Shown here: in pieces, positions 8,909 through 18,002 of the stretch | Layout: every line of letters starts with the position of its first letter | Numbering within the stretch: position 1 is the stretch's first letter | NCBI RefSeq assembly: GCF_900659615.1 | Contig: NZ_CAACUY010000001.1 | Coordinates: forward strand, 1-64,000 | Length of the DNA: 64,000 nt | Source of the DNA: Actinomadura fibrosa | GTDB taxonomy: Bacteria > Actinomycetota > Actinomycetes > Streptosporangiales > Streptosporangiaceae | Direction: 5' to 3' | The notes under the pieces: generated by a model | Told to the model about the DNA's origin: nothing | Seen by the model: the letters and a program-made list of their open reading frames with translations, nothing else | Databases searched by the model: none | Program-made: the position numbers and the translations under genes

Positions 8909-11405
8909 GGCTCCGGTCGTCGCCGCCCGGCTCGGCCCGCTGCACCGGGCGGCCAGGAACGGCGACCCGACCTTCCTGCTGTACGGGCCGGGGGTCCAGG
9001 ACGTCTTCGTGGACGCCGCCCTGCGCCGCAGCGACCTGTCCCAGGCACTGCACGAGGCGCTGACCGCCGCGGGCTTCGGCCGGGTCGTGTTCTTCAACCT
9101 GGACACGATGCTGACCGTGCGCGCCGAGTCGTCACGGCTCGCCGGACGGGACGCGTCGCGGGCGCGCGGGGACGGGGAGGACGCCCCGGCGGCCCGCGGC
9201 GGCAAGCGCATCCGGGGACCGATGGGCTTCTACCAGGTGAGCACGCGTCCCGCGGCCGGCGACCGGGCGGCGCCCCCGCCGTCGCGGTCCGCGCCGGTGG
9301 CGATGACCGACGAGTCCGCCCTCGACGCGATCACCGGCCTGATGCGCGACGCGACGCTCCGCACGGCCATCGTCCTGGAGAACGTCGAGGTGCTGGAGCG
9401 GCATCTCAGCGGGCTCCGGCAGCTCGCCGTCTCGCTCGACTCGTGGCTCGGCGGCAGGCACGGCGCCGGCAACGCCTGCGTCCTCGTGTTCGTCAAGGAG
9501 CATCTCGCCGACGTCGAGCGGTTCGCCGCGCAGAGCCGGAACCTGCCCGGCCTCCTGCAGTCGGCGATCGCCGCGGAGAAGGGGCGCGGCTCGCCCGGCC
9601 TCATCGGGCCGCCGGAGGAGGCCGAGCTGGCCGGGCTGGTGCACCGGGCCAGGCTGCTGGAGAACCTGGAGATCGGTGACTGGAGCGCGCTGGCCCAGAC
9701 GGTGCGGCTGATGGCGCGCGAGCGCGGCCCGCTGCGTGCCTGGGAGAACACGCTGGCCCGGCTCGCCGCCGACCGCGTCCCGCTCGACACCGCCCGGCTG
9801 CGCGCCGAGGGCCGGATCACCGGCCCCGACCTCGGCGCGGGCACCGTATGGGACCGCCTCGCGGAGCTGCGCGGCCTGGACACGGTGCGGGACGCCCTGG
9901 AGGGGCTGCGGTGGCGTCCGCCGCAGGGCAGGGAGAAGAGCGCCCTCCACATGGTGTTCACCGGCAACCCCGGCACCGGCAAGACCACGGTGGCGCGCCT
10001 GGTGGGGGACATCATGCTCGACCTCGGGCTGCTGCGCAGCGGTCACGTCGTCGAAGCCGACGCCGGCCGGCTGGTGGGGCAGTACGTCGGCGAGACCGCC
10101 GTGAAGACGAACCGCGTCATCGACGAGGCCCTCGACGGCGTGCTGTTCATCGACGAGGCGTACGGCCTGAGCGACCAGGCCGAGGGCGGCTTCGGCAGCG
10201 AGGCGATCACCGTGCTGCTGCAGCGGATGGAGAACGAGCGGGACCGGCTGGTGGTCATCGTCGCCGGCTACACGCGGGAGATCGGCGAGTTCCTGCGCAC
10301 CAACCCGGGCCTGGCGAGCCGGTTCCCGCAGGAGTTCCGGCTGGAGTTCCCCGACTACGAACCAGGCGTCCTGCTGGAGATCGCACGGGCCGGGTTCAGC
10401 GACCTCGGGCTGAGCGCGGGCGAGGAGTTCGGACCGGCGCTCGAAGGGGTCGTCGCGCGGATGCACCGGCACCGTTCGGCCCGGTTCGGGAACGCGCGGG
10501 AGATGCGCGCCCTCGTGCAGGACACCGGTGCCCGCTGGGCCCGGCGGGTGCGCGACCAGCGGGACCTGCCGCTGCTCCCCGAGGACCTGCCGCCCGAGCA
10601 CCTGCGGGCCGCCGGGGCACCGCCCCCGCTCGCCGACCTGCTCGGCCCGCTCGAGGCGATGACAGGGCTGCGGCAGGTGAAGGACGCGATCCGCGGCATG
10701 GTGCTCCGGCTGGAGCTGAACCGCAGGCGCGGCCAGGGCGAGATCGTCGCCCCGCACATGGCCTTCCTCGGCCCGCCCGGCACCGGCAAGACGACCGTGG
10801 CGCGGGAGATCGGCACCATCCTGCACCGCCTCGGGCTGCTGAGCCGCGGCCACGTCGTCGACGTCGGGCGCTCGAAGCTCGTCGGCGGTTACGTCGGGCA
10901 GTCCGCGATCCGCACCGAGGAGCGGATCGAGGAGGCCGACGGCGGGGTGCTGTTCATCGACGAGGCCTACAGCCTGGCGCAGGGCGGCGAGAACGACTTC
11001 GGGCGCGAGGTCATCGACACGCTCGTCCCGGCGATGGAGAACCGGCGCGGGCGCTTCGTGGTGATCCTGGCCGGCTACACCGCCGACATGCAGCGGATGA
11101 TGGCGCTGAACCAGGGCCTGGCGTCCCGGGTGACGCTGCACGTGGAGTTCCCGCCGTACGAACGCGAGGAGCTGGTGGAGATCTTCACGGCGCTCGCCGG
11201 GTCCCGCGGCTACACGCTCGGCCCCGGCGTCACCGGGCGCTTGCGCACCTGGTTCGGCACGGCGATGGCGATGCCCGACTTCGGCAACGGCCGGGCCGCC
11301 CGGGTCCTGCTCGACGAGATCGAGACCCGGCTCGCCGAACGGGTCGCGGCCGCCCCGGACACCGACGCCGACCTGATCCTGCCCGAGGACGTGCCCGGTG
11401 ACTGA
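8898..11405 (+). CDS. Tandem AAA+ ATPase, CbxX/CfqX (SpoVK) type
   Basis: An 835-residue protein with two complete AAA+ modules. Module 1 has Walker A GNPGTGKTT at about residue 356 and Walker B VLFIDEAYGL. Module 2 has GPPGTGKTT at about residue 625 and VLFIDEAYSL. Both resemble the Rubisco-activase-like CbxX/SpoVK clade. The first 300 residues hold a possible degenerate AAA-like domain without a P-loop. It starts at GTG 8898 inside the previous gene, and its stop overlaps the start of the next gene. It is probably the remodelling ATPase of the system, perhaps partnered by the vWA-like protein just downstream, as MoxR ATPases are with vWA proteins. Confidence 0.92.
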   Translation: MPAEAPVVAARLGPLHRAARNGDPTFLLYGPGVQDVFVDAALRRSDLSQALHEALTAAGFGRVVFFNLDTMLTVRAESSRLAGRDASRARGDGEDAPAARGGKRIRGPMGFYQVSTRPAAGDRAAPPPSRSAPVAMTDESALDAITGLMRDATLRTAIVLENVEVLERHLSGLRQLAVSLDSWLGGRHGAGNACVLVFVKEHLADVERFAAQSRNLPGLLQSAIAAEKGRGSPGLIGPPEEAELAGLVHRARLLENLEIGDWSALAQTVRLMARERGPLRAWENTLARLAADRVPLDTARLRAEGRITGPDLGAGTVWDRLAELRGLDTVRDALEGLRWRPPQGREKSALHMVFTGNPGTGKTTVARLVGDIMLDLGLLRSGHVVEADAGRLVGQYVGETAVKTNRVIDEALDGVLFIDEAYGLSDQAEGGFGSEAITVLLQRMENERDRLVVIVAGYTREIGEFLRTNPGLASRFPQEFRLEFPDYEPGVLLEIARAGFSDLGLSAGEEFGPALEGVVARMHRHRSARFGNAREMRALVQDTGARWARRVRDQRDLPLLPEDLPPEHLRAAGAPPPLADLLGPLEAMTGLRQVKDAIRGMVLRLELNRRRGQGEIVAPHMAFLGPPGTGKTTVAREIGTILHRLGLLSRGHVVDVGRSKLVGGYVGQSAIRTEERIEEADGGVLFIDEAYSLAQGGENDFGREVIDTLVPAMENRRGRFVVILAGYTADMQRMMALNQGLASRVTLHVEFPPYEREELVEIFTALAGSRGYTLGPGVTGRLRTWFGTAMAMPDFGNGRAARVLLDEIETRLAERVAAAPDTDADLILPEDVPGD

Positions 11406-13110
11406 AGCCCCTTCCGGCCCGCCAGGGACCGCCGTCCGCTGCCCCGTCTGCTGCCTGCCCGCGGGCACCGGCGACGCCTGCGGCGACTGCGGCTGGATGC
11501 TGCGGACCCCGTGGAGCCTCGGCGCGACCGACCGCGCGGACTTCGAGTCCCGCCTCGGCGCGGCGCGGCTCGCCGTGGACCTGCGGGCCGCGGCCCGGCT
11601 CGGCGGCGACTGGCGCGACCGCGCCGCGTTGCTGCGCGGCGTCCCCGACGACGCCGCCTGGGCCGCGGCGCGCGACGCCGTCCGGGTCGAGCACCGGCCC
11701 GCCGGACCGGTGCTGGCGGACGGGCTCGCCCGCCTCCCGCACGGCGAGCCGCTGGCCGTGATCGAGGTCACCGCCGACGGGGTGACGGCGAGGCTGGTGG
11801 ACGAGCGGGCGCAGGCCGGGGAGCCCGTCCGGAGCCGCCGCTGGACGGAACTGCTGCCCATGCTCTCCGCCGACCCCGGCGAGCGGGAGTTCCAGCTCGC
11901 GGGCGGCACCCGCGGGATGGACCGGTCGGCCGTCGAACCGGAGCTGGCGGCGGCGCTGGCGACGTGGGCCGCCCCGCTGCCGCCCGCCCGGGCCGCGATC
12001 TGCCGGCTGCCCGGCCTCCCGCTGCCCGAGCTCGCCGCCGGGCTGCTCGCGGACGAGACCGCGGCCGAGCCCGGCGACCTCGCCGCACAGCTCGACGAGG
12101 TCGCCGCGGTACTGCCGATCCGCACCGGCTACGGCCTGCTCGTCGCCCACATCGGCCCCGCGCCCGAGCAGGTCACGCCCGCGCTGAGCGAGATGCTCGC
12201 GGCCGGCTCGCACCGCGGCGACGCCGCCACGCTGACCGTCTACCGGGCGCCGGGCACGAGCCCGCCGACCACCCTGGCCGTCTGCACGGTCGAGTCGCCG
12301 CCGCGGCTCGTCGCCGCCTGGCGGGCGACCCTGCCCACCGGCCCGGTCGCGGTCCGCGCGGAGCTCGACGGCCCCGCCCGGGTGCGCCTGACCGGTCCCA
12401 CCGGCCTGGCCCCCGAACCGCGGGAGCTGGACGGCATCCTGGACGGCCTGCCGACCTGGTTCCGGCCGCCGCCGCCGCGCCTGGAGCTCGTCTGCCTGCT
12501 GGAGCTGAACGGCCCGGCCGCCGCGGTGGCGGGGCGGCGGGAGCTGCTGGACGGTCTCCTCGGCGTCCTGGCGGAGGAGACGGGAGACCGCGTCGAGACG
12601 GCCGTCATCGGCTACGCCGACCACTACGTCCGCGGCCGGACGAACCTGGACGTGGTGCACGGCACCGGCCTGAAGCCGCCCGCGGACACCCGCACGGCAC
12701 TGGCCCGGCTCCCGGCGCCCGTCGAACCCTACGACCGCGCCGCCGCGCCGCTGGAGGACGCGCTCGCGCTGCTCGCCGCCCAGGACCCGTCCAGCACCGC
12801 CCCCCGGATCCTGCTGGTCGTCGCGGGCCGCCACCCGCATCCGGTCGGGACCGACCGGGGCGGGCGAGGCCCCACCGCCTGCCCCGGGCACATCGACGCG
12901 TCGGCGGCGCTCGCCCGCGCTCCCGCCGGCCACCGTGTCGCCGTCCTGGACACGGTCCCCGACGGGGAACCCGCCGCGATCTGGCGGGCGCTCGGCGAGC
13001 ACGGGCTGCTCGGCCTCGCCGACACCACGCCGCGGAACCTGGCGGTGGTTCTCGGCCTGCTGCCCGCCTCCCCGATCCCGTTCTCCGTCCCGCTAGCACA
13101 TCCGCTCTGA
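11398..13110 (+). CDS. Zn-ribbon plus degenerate vWA-like protein
   Basis: A 570-residue protein starting at GTG 11398, which overlaps the AAA+ stop. The N-terminus carries paired cysteines, CPVCC at 15-19 and CGDCGW near 28-33, in a zinc-ribbon arrangement. The middle is unassigned. From about residue 355 the order of strands and helices (LELVCLLELNG, VETAVIGYADHY, ILLVVAGRHPHP) resembles a von Willebrand A fold, but the DxSxS metal site is replaced by ELNGPAA, so metal-dependent adhesion is unlikely. AAA+/vWA gene pairs are a recurrent theme in bacterial ternary conflict systems. The fold call is tentative. Confidence 0.65.
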   Translation: MTEAPSGPPGTAVRCPVCCLPAGTGDACGDCGWMLRTPWSLGATDRADFESRLGAARLAVDLRAAARLGGDWRDRAALLRGVPDDAAWAAARDAVRVEHRPAGPVLADGLARLPHGEPLAVIEVTADGVTARLVDERAQAGEPVRSRRWTELLPMLSADPGEREFQLAGGTRGMDRSAVEPELAAALATWAAPLPPARAAICRLPGLPLPELAAGLLADETAAEPGDLAAQLDEVAAVLPIRTGYGLLVAHIGPAPEQVTPALSEMLAAGSHRGDAATLTVYRAPGTSPPTTLAVCTVESPPRLVAAWRATLPTGPVAVRAELDGPARVRLTGPTGLAPEPRELDGILDGLPTWFRPPPPRLELVCLLELNGPAAAVAGRRELLDGLLGVLAEETGDRVETAVIGYADHYVRGRTNLDVVHGTGLKPPADTRTALARLPAPVEPYDRAAAPLEDALALLAAQDPSSTAPRILLVVAGRHPHPVGTDRGGRGPTACPGHIDASAALARAPAGHRVAVLDTVPDGEPAAIWRALGEHGLLGLADTTPRNLAVVLGLLPASPIPFSVPLAHPL

Positions 13111-13123
13111 GAGGCGGCGCGCC

Positions 13124-14398
13124 ATGACCGTCCCACCGCAGTACCAGCCGTTCCCGGACGACGAACCGGACGAGGAGGCCGTTCAGACGCCGGGGGACAG
13201 GTTCCCCGCACCGCCGCCCTGGGGAGGCGGCAGTGCCGGCACGGCCGCGCCGCCCGGTCCGTACATGCCTTCTCGCGCGGGGTATCCGCCCCCGGAGACC
13301 GCAGCGGGACGCGGCCGTGAACCCCAGGCCGCCGAGGCCGGGGGCTCACCGGAGCAGAGCATCGAGCCGCGCGACTCCGACGAGGTCCTCGCCGGCCGCA
13401 TCGGCATCCTCGGCCCGACCGGCTGCGGGAAGACGACCTTCCTCGGCGCGATCCGCGTCGCTCTGGAGCAGCGGCAGGCGGGGCTCATCCTCGGGGCCGA
13501 CGAGGAGTCGCGGAGGTTCCTCGCCGAGGCGGCCGACCGGCTCATGCGCCAAGGGATCTTCTTCAACTCGACCCGCGGGCTGTCGCCGAACTACTCGTTC
13601 CAGATCCGGATCCAGCGGAAGAACATGCTGGTCTCCACCCCCTGGCGGCACAAGCGGGTGGCGAAGACGGCGTTGGTGTCCCTGGACGTCCTCGACGCCC
13701 CCGGAGGCATGTTCAGGACCGATGTCCGCGACGCCGAGCCGAGCGACCCGAACGGGCGGCAGCCGAGCAGCTACTCGACCGCCGACCGGGAGCGGCTGGC
13801 GGCCCACCTCGCCGCCAGCCGGAGCCTGATCCTGCTGGTCGACCCCGTACGCGAGGCGACCGAGAACGACTCCTACGACTACTTCCAGCAGATCATCCTG
13901 GAGATCGCCGCGCGGGCGCGGTTCCGCAAGAACGAGCTGCACCTGCCGCACCATCTGGCGGTCTGCGTCACGAAGTTCGACCATCCGCTCGTGTACAACA
14001 CGGTCGACCAGCACGGCCTGCACATCGAGTGGCGCGGCGAACAGGAGTGCCCCTGGGCGCCGCCGAGCACCGCGCGGGAGTACTTCGACGTGCTCTGCGA
14101 GGAAGCCCGCCCGAACACCCTGCCGGGCGACCTCAACAGCACGCGGCGGCTGAGGGACATCATCAGGCAGTACTTCAGCCCGGAGCGCACCAGGTTCTTC
14201 CTGACGTCGGCGGTGGGCTTCCGCACCGACCCGCGGACCGGCCGGTTCATGTCGACGGCGCCGGAGAACGTCACCTACCAGAGGTACGAGGGCGGAGACC
14301 GCGAATGGCTGCTCGGCACGGCGCGCCCGGTGAACGTCCTGGAGCCGTTGATGTGGCTCGTCCAGCAGCAGTTCAAGGACCAGGAGAAGGGACGGTGA
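13124..14398 (+). CDS. P-loop GTPase of the conflict cluster
   Basis: A 424-residue protein. After a disordered Pro-rich N-terminal 85 residues comes a P-loop GPTGCGKTT at residues 97-105, a switch-II-like VLDAPGG and the guanine-specificity motif CVTKFD. Together these indicate a TRAFAC-type GTPase. Its start follows GAGAGG. The GAP1-like gene begins at GTG inside its stop codon region (GTGA), so a stable stoichiometric pair is expected. GTPases coupled to GAP1 proteins have been described by comparative genomics as cores of NTP-dependent conflict systems. I expect it to be the switch of this system. Confidence 0.88.
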   Translation: MTVPPQYQPFPDDEPDEEAVQTPGDRFPAPPPWGGGSAGTAAPPGPYMPSRAGYPPPETAAGRGREPQAAEAGGSPEQSIEPRDSDEVLAGRIGILGPTGCGKTTFLGAIRVALEQRQAGLILGADEESRRFLAEAADRLMRQGIFFNSTRGLSPNYSFQIRIQRKNMLVSTPWRHKRVAKTALVSLDVLDAPGGMFRTDVRDAEPSDPNGRQPSSYSTADRERLAAHLAASRSLILLVDPVREATENDSYDYFQQIILEIAARARFRKNELHLPHHLAVCVTKFDHPLVYNTVDQHGLHIEWRGEQECPWAPPSTAREYFDVLCEEARPNTLPGDLNSTRRLRDIIRQYFSPERTRFFLTSAVGFRTDPRTGRFMSTAPENVTYQRYEGGDREWLLGTARPVNVLEPLMWLVQQQFKDQEKGR

Positions 14399-16890
14399 CC
14401 GGCGTGCCCGTCGCCTGGGCCGTCCTCGGCAAGGACAAGGGCAGCTACGACGACTACAGCATTACCTCGGGCGGCGGCGGCCTGTCCGGCAAGCAGCTTC
14501 CCGTGGTCTTCGCGGAGCTGTCGTCGCTGGGGGAGCCGTCCGCCGCGGAGGCCGGCCCCGGCGCCCTCCCGTGGATCGTGTTCACCGCCGTCCGCGCCGG
14601 CGGGCGGGACTACATCGGACTGGGCGTCCAGCACTGGACGCCGGACTGCGACGCGATGGGCCGGCCCATCATGGCCTGCGCCTTCTACTACGTGCCGTAT
14701 GAGGAGGCCCGCAACCGGAGGGTGTCCTACCGCGAACTGCTCTCGGCGGTCCAGGGCGCTCCGCTGCCCGACGACGGCTCCGCTTTGCGCGCCGGCCTGG
14801 CGGGCACCGCTCCGGAGAGGCTCGCCGAGACCATCGGCCTGCTGGGCTTCGATCGGGTCGCGGCCGCGGCCGCCCTGCTCCTGGAGCGGCCCGTCACGGT
14901 GACCCGAGCCGAACACCTGACCACCGACCAGCGGCTGTCGTTCATGGACGCGGTGGCCGCCCTGCTGCCGCACGGCTGGCGGACCCGGTTCTCCGCCGCG
15001 ACCTGGAACGAGGCCGCCGAGGTCCGGATCGGGCTGGCGTTCGGCGCGTCCTGCCGGCCCGGCTCCCTCGAACTGGACTGGCAGGACCCGGGCGCGCCGC
15101 CGCCCGCGGCCGCGCCCCGCGCCGCCGCCTACCTCGCCTGGCTGCACGAGCTGGTCGGGCCCCGGGCCTGGACGCACGCCCGGCTCGTCGCGGCGCTCGC
15201 CCGCCGCGGGGCGCCCATGTTCGACGACGAGCCGGAGACGGCCGTCGCGATCCTGCGGGACCTGGACTGGCCGGAGACCGTCCACCGCGCCGTCCAGGCC
15301 GGGACGGCCGCCCACGGCGACATCGTCGCGTTGTTCGCCGGGAGACGCCACCGGGAGTACGCGGACTCCGCGACGACCATGCGGATGTTCGACGCGCTCG
15401 TCGACGCCGCCGACCCGGACGAGCTCCCCCTGGTCGCCGAGCTGTGGCACGAGTGCGGCGGCGGACAGGCGGCCCTCGTCCGCAACGCCCGCAGGCGGCT
15501 GTGGCGGGAGCCCCCCGGAACCGACCTGGACGCGTATGCCCGGACGGCCGACCGGATCGGCCTCACGGACGCCTTCCTCGCCGGGCTGATCACCGCACCG
15601 GACCCTCCGTACGAGAGCACCGGTGGAGAGGCCGTCCTCGCCGCGCTGCTGAAGAAGCACCGCCCGCCTGCCACAGGCCTCGTGCCGAAGGCGCTGGGCG
15701 CCCACACGTCCGTGCTGGCCGAACTCCTGCTCGCGCTCACCCCCGCCTTGCCCTCGAACCGGCAGGCATGGCTCGCCGCGGTCGAGCCGTACGCGCCGGA
15801 GACGCTGCTCGGCGCGTTCCGTGCGCTCTGGGACGGACGGCCGCCCGCACCCGCGGCCTTCGACGAGCTCGCACGGTCCGGTGACCTGTGCGTGCCGGCC
15901 GTCCTGCGGACGGCCGCCCGGTGCCGGATCCTCGGTCCCACGCTGGAGGCGTTCGGCGACTGGCTGATGGCCGGCGTCGGCGGCACGGCTTCCGGCCAGG
16001 GAACCAGCGGCTGGACCGCACTGCTGACCGGGCTGGAATGCGCGACGCCCGCGGAGAAGGGCACCATCGACGGACTGCTCATCTGGCTCGGCGACGAACC
16101 CCGCCACCTCGCCGAAAGCGGGAGCGAGTCCACCTACTTCGCGGCCTTCCACACCGTATGCTCCGCGCCCGCCGGCCTGGACGGACGCCCCCGGATGTAC
16201 GGCGCCCTGCGCGCCTTCCTCGCACGGTACGCGTGGGTCGCCGACCAGGCCCCCGCCGTGGTCCACCTCGTGCGGAACACACTCGACGGCGATCCGGCGA
16301 TAGCCCGCACCGTGCTGCTTGGCCGGTCGGTGGCACCGCGTCTCGACGGCATCGCCGCCTTCAACGAATGGCGGGAAGGCATCCTCACCGTCCACCCCAC
16401 GCTCCGCGAGGAGGAACCCTTGCTGCTCGTCCGCAACGTCCGTCCCGACGCGCCTCCGGAGGTCGTCGGCGAAGTCTGTGCCGAGGCACTCCACCGAGGG
16501 CTCCAGCCGGCCCAGGTGTGCGATGAGGTCATCGCCGCGGGATGGCGGCTGAGCGGGGACCGGCTGATTCCGATGCTGGACCAGGTCGCCAGCACCCTGA
16601 TGAGATCCGGCCGTTCGCGCGACGCGGCGACCTCTGCCGCGTTGGAGCTGGGCCGCGGCCTCCTGCTGCGGTGCTCTCCGGAACTGGCCCGGGAGATACG
16701 GCAGCACGCCGTCTGGTACGCCCTACGCGAGACCCACTACCGGCTGGAGACGGTTCGCGCCCTCACCGAGATTCCGGGCCGGAGGCGCAGGCACCCGATC
16801 GAGCGCGGCGCCCGTCGTGAACTCCGCCGGCTGGCGCGCGCCGGCGGCCGCCTCGCCAGGCCGGGCCTTCCCCTCCGGCGGCGCGCATGA
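14395..16890 (+). CDS. GTPase-associated protein 1 (GAP1)-like protein
   Basis: An 831-residue protein read from GTG 14395, preceded by GGAGAAGG; an upstream extension would run through the GTPase gene and is rejected. The N-terminal part (AWAVLGKDKGSYDDYSITSG, then HWTPDC and FYYVPYEEA) looks like the GAP1-N beta-rich domain. The remaining 600 residues are helical, in line with GAP1 middle and C-terminal regions. Known GAP1 proteins sit next to GTPases in predicted conflict systems; the biochemical role is not established. It overlaps the next gene by ATGA. Family assignment is by sequence feel and context; a profile search would settle it. Confidence 0.75.
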   Translation: MTGVPVAWAVLGKDKGSYDDYSITSGGGGLSGKQLPVVFAELSSLGEPSAAEAGPGALPWIVFTAVRAGGRDYIGLGVQHWTPDCDAMGRPIMACAFYYVPYEEARNRRVSYRELLSAVQGAPLPDDGSALRAGLAGTAPERLAETIGLLGFDRVAAAAALLLERPVTVTRAEHLTTDQRLSFMDAVAALLPHGWRTRFSAATWNEAAEVRIGLAFGASCRPGSLELDWQDPGAPPPAAAPRAAAYLAWLHELVGPRAWTHARLVAALARRGAPMFDDEPETAVAILRDLDWPETVHRAVQAGTAAHGDIVALFAGRRHREYADSATTMRMFDALVDAADPDELPLVAELWHECGGGQAALVRNARRRLWREPPGTDLDAYARTADRIGLTDAFLAGLITAPDPPYESTGGEAVLAALLKKHRPPATGLVPKALGAHTSVLAELLLALTPALPSNRQAWLAAVEPYAPETLLGAFRALWDGRPPAPAAFDELARSGDLCVPAVLRTAARCRILGPTLEAFGDWLMAGVGGTASGQGTSGWTALLTGLECATPAEKGTIDGLLIWLGDEPRHLAESGSESTYFAAFHTVCSAPAGLDGRPRMYGALRAFLARYAWVADQAPAVVHLVRNTLDGDPAIARTVLLGRSVAPRLDGIAAFNEWREGILTVHPTLREEEPLLLVRNVRPDAPPEVVGEVCAEALHRGLQPAQVCDEVIAAGWRLSGDRLIPMLDQVASTLMRSGRSRDAATSAALELGRGLLLRCSPELAREIRQHAVWYALRETHYRLETVRALTEIPGRRRRHPIERGARRELRRLARAGGRLARPGLPLRRRA

Positions 16891-18002
16891 CGGCGGACCC
16901 GCCGAGCCTGAGCCGCGCCGCGGTCCTGGACCTCGATGAGGACACGACGACGCTCGTCGACGGCGCCTCCCGTCAAACGTGGCCGACGCCCGGTCCCCCC
17001 GGCGCCACCGACCGGCCCACGGTCCTCGTGCGCACACCGCACGGGCCGAGCCCAGAGCAGCTCGAATCCCGGTACCGCACCACGCATCGCAGCGTGTACG
17101 GCGTAGGCCGGTTCGCGGCCTGCGTCGCGGCCGCGGCACGGCGCGGCGTCACCGGCGATATCGAGATCTGCGACCTGAGCTGGACGTCCACCCGCCTCGC
17201 GCGCGCCGGTACGGACGGAACGCAGATCACCGTCGGCGCGCACCGCGAAGTGCCCGAGCTCAGCGGTGACGCCTTCACCGACGGCCTCGTCACCGACTCC
17301 GCGGCACGCACCGGAGTGCGCGACGCGCTCACCACCGACACCGCGTTCCTCGTGGAGGCCTGCGAGCAGGCGGCCACGGATCCGGTGTTCCGCGACGTCC
17401 AGGTGGTGGCCGTGGCCGGGACGGCGATCACGGCCGGTGCCCTGCTGGACGCGCTCGCCGCGTTCCGCAAGGGACTCGGTCCCCTGCTGGCCGCACCGGG
17501 CGAGGCCGCGCACACGATGCTCGCCGGTGCCTTCGCCGCGTTCCCGCCGCTCGCCCGGATCGTCGCCGAGGAGACCGGGCGGATGCCCCTCGTCGTCCCC
17601 GGCGCCGTCGTGGAAGGCGCCCTCCTGCTCGCGGCGGGCGCCTACACCGGACCGGACGGGCCGCGCGCGAGCGTCCGGCTCCCGCTGCACCGCCGCGAAG
17701 CCGGCCTCCCGGTGGACCTGCTCGTCGCGCTGCCCCACGACGTCGGCGAGTACGCGTCCCTCGACGGCACCGACCTGTACGTGGCGAAGGGCGGCGCCAC
17801 GGACGGCCTGCCGCTGGGGAACGCGCTGCAGTTGCACGTGGACGGGACGCCCCTGGAGGTCGACGTCGCCGACGTCCCCGCCGGGCGCTACCGCCTCGGC
17901 GTGCGGCACGCCCCCGGCGGCGGGCCGTTGCTGGCCCTGGCCGGCGACGGCGCGACCGCCCCAGTCCTCCTCCCCCTCACCGAGCGGAGCGCACGGCGAT
18001 GA
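16887..18002 (+). CDS. Divergent Hsp70/actin-fold (ASKHA) protein
   Basis: A 371-residue protein. Motifs follow the order of an Hsp70 nucleotide-binding domain but are eroded: AAVLDLDEDTTTLVDG at the N-terminus (phosphate-1 position), TVLVRTPHGPSPEQLESRY (the VPAYF-like segment), CDLSWTSTRLARAG (phosphate-2 position) and VAVAGTAITAGALLDAL (adenosine motif). The key glycines are partly missing, so ATP turnover is doubtful. The C-terminal 100 residues are beta-rich, like a substrate-binding domain. It overlaps both neighbours by ATGA. It could be a chaperone-like sensor of the cluster. The fold call is inference. Confidence 0.55.
   Translation: MTADPPSLSRAAVLDLDEDTTTLVDGASRQTWPTPGPPGATDRPTVLVRTPHGPSPEQLESRYRTTHRSVYGVGRFAACVAAAARRGVTGDIEICDLSWTSTRLARAGTDGTQITVGAHREVPELSGDAFTDGLVTDSAARTGVRDALTTDTAFLVEACEQAATDPVFRDVQVVAVAGTAITAGALLDALAAFRKGLGPLLAAPGEAAHTMLAGAFAAFPPLARIVAEETGRMPLVVPGAVVEGALLLAAGAYTGPDGPRASVRLPLHRREAGLPVDLLVALPHDVGEYASLDGTDLYVAKGGATDGLPLGNALQLHVDGTPLEVDVADVPAGRYRLGVRHAPGGGPLLALAGDGATAPVLLPLTERSARR

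Noticed and set aside
9132..12125. 997-residue minus-strand frame opposite the AAA+ gene
   Set aside because: Antisense shadow of the AAA+ and vWA-like genes, which have clear motifs on the plus strand.
14275..16707. 810-residue minus-strand frame opposite the GAP1-like gene
   Set aside because: Antisense shadow; Gly/Arg/Gln-rich and without starts or motifs, while the plus strand has overlapping coupled starts.
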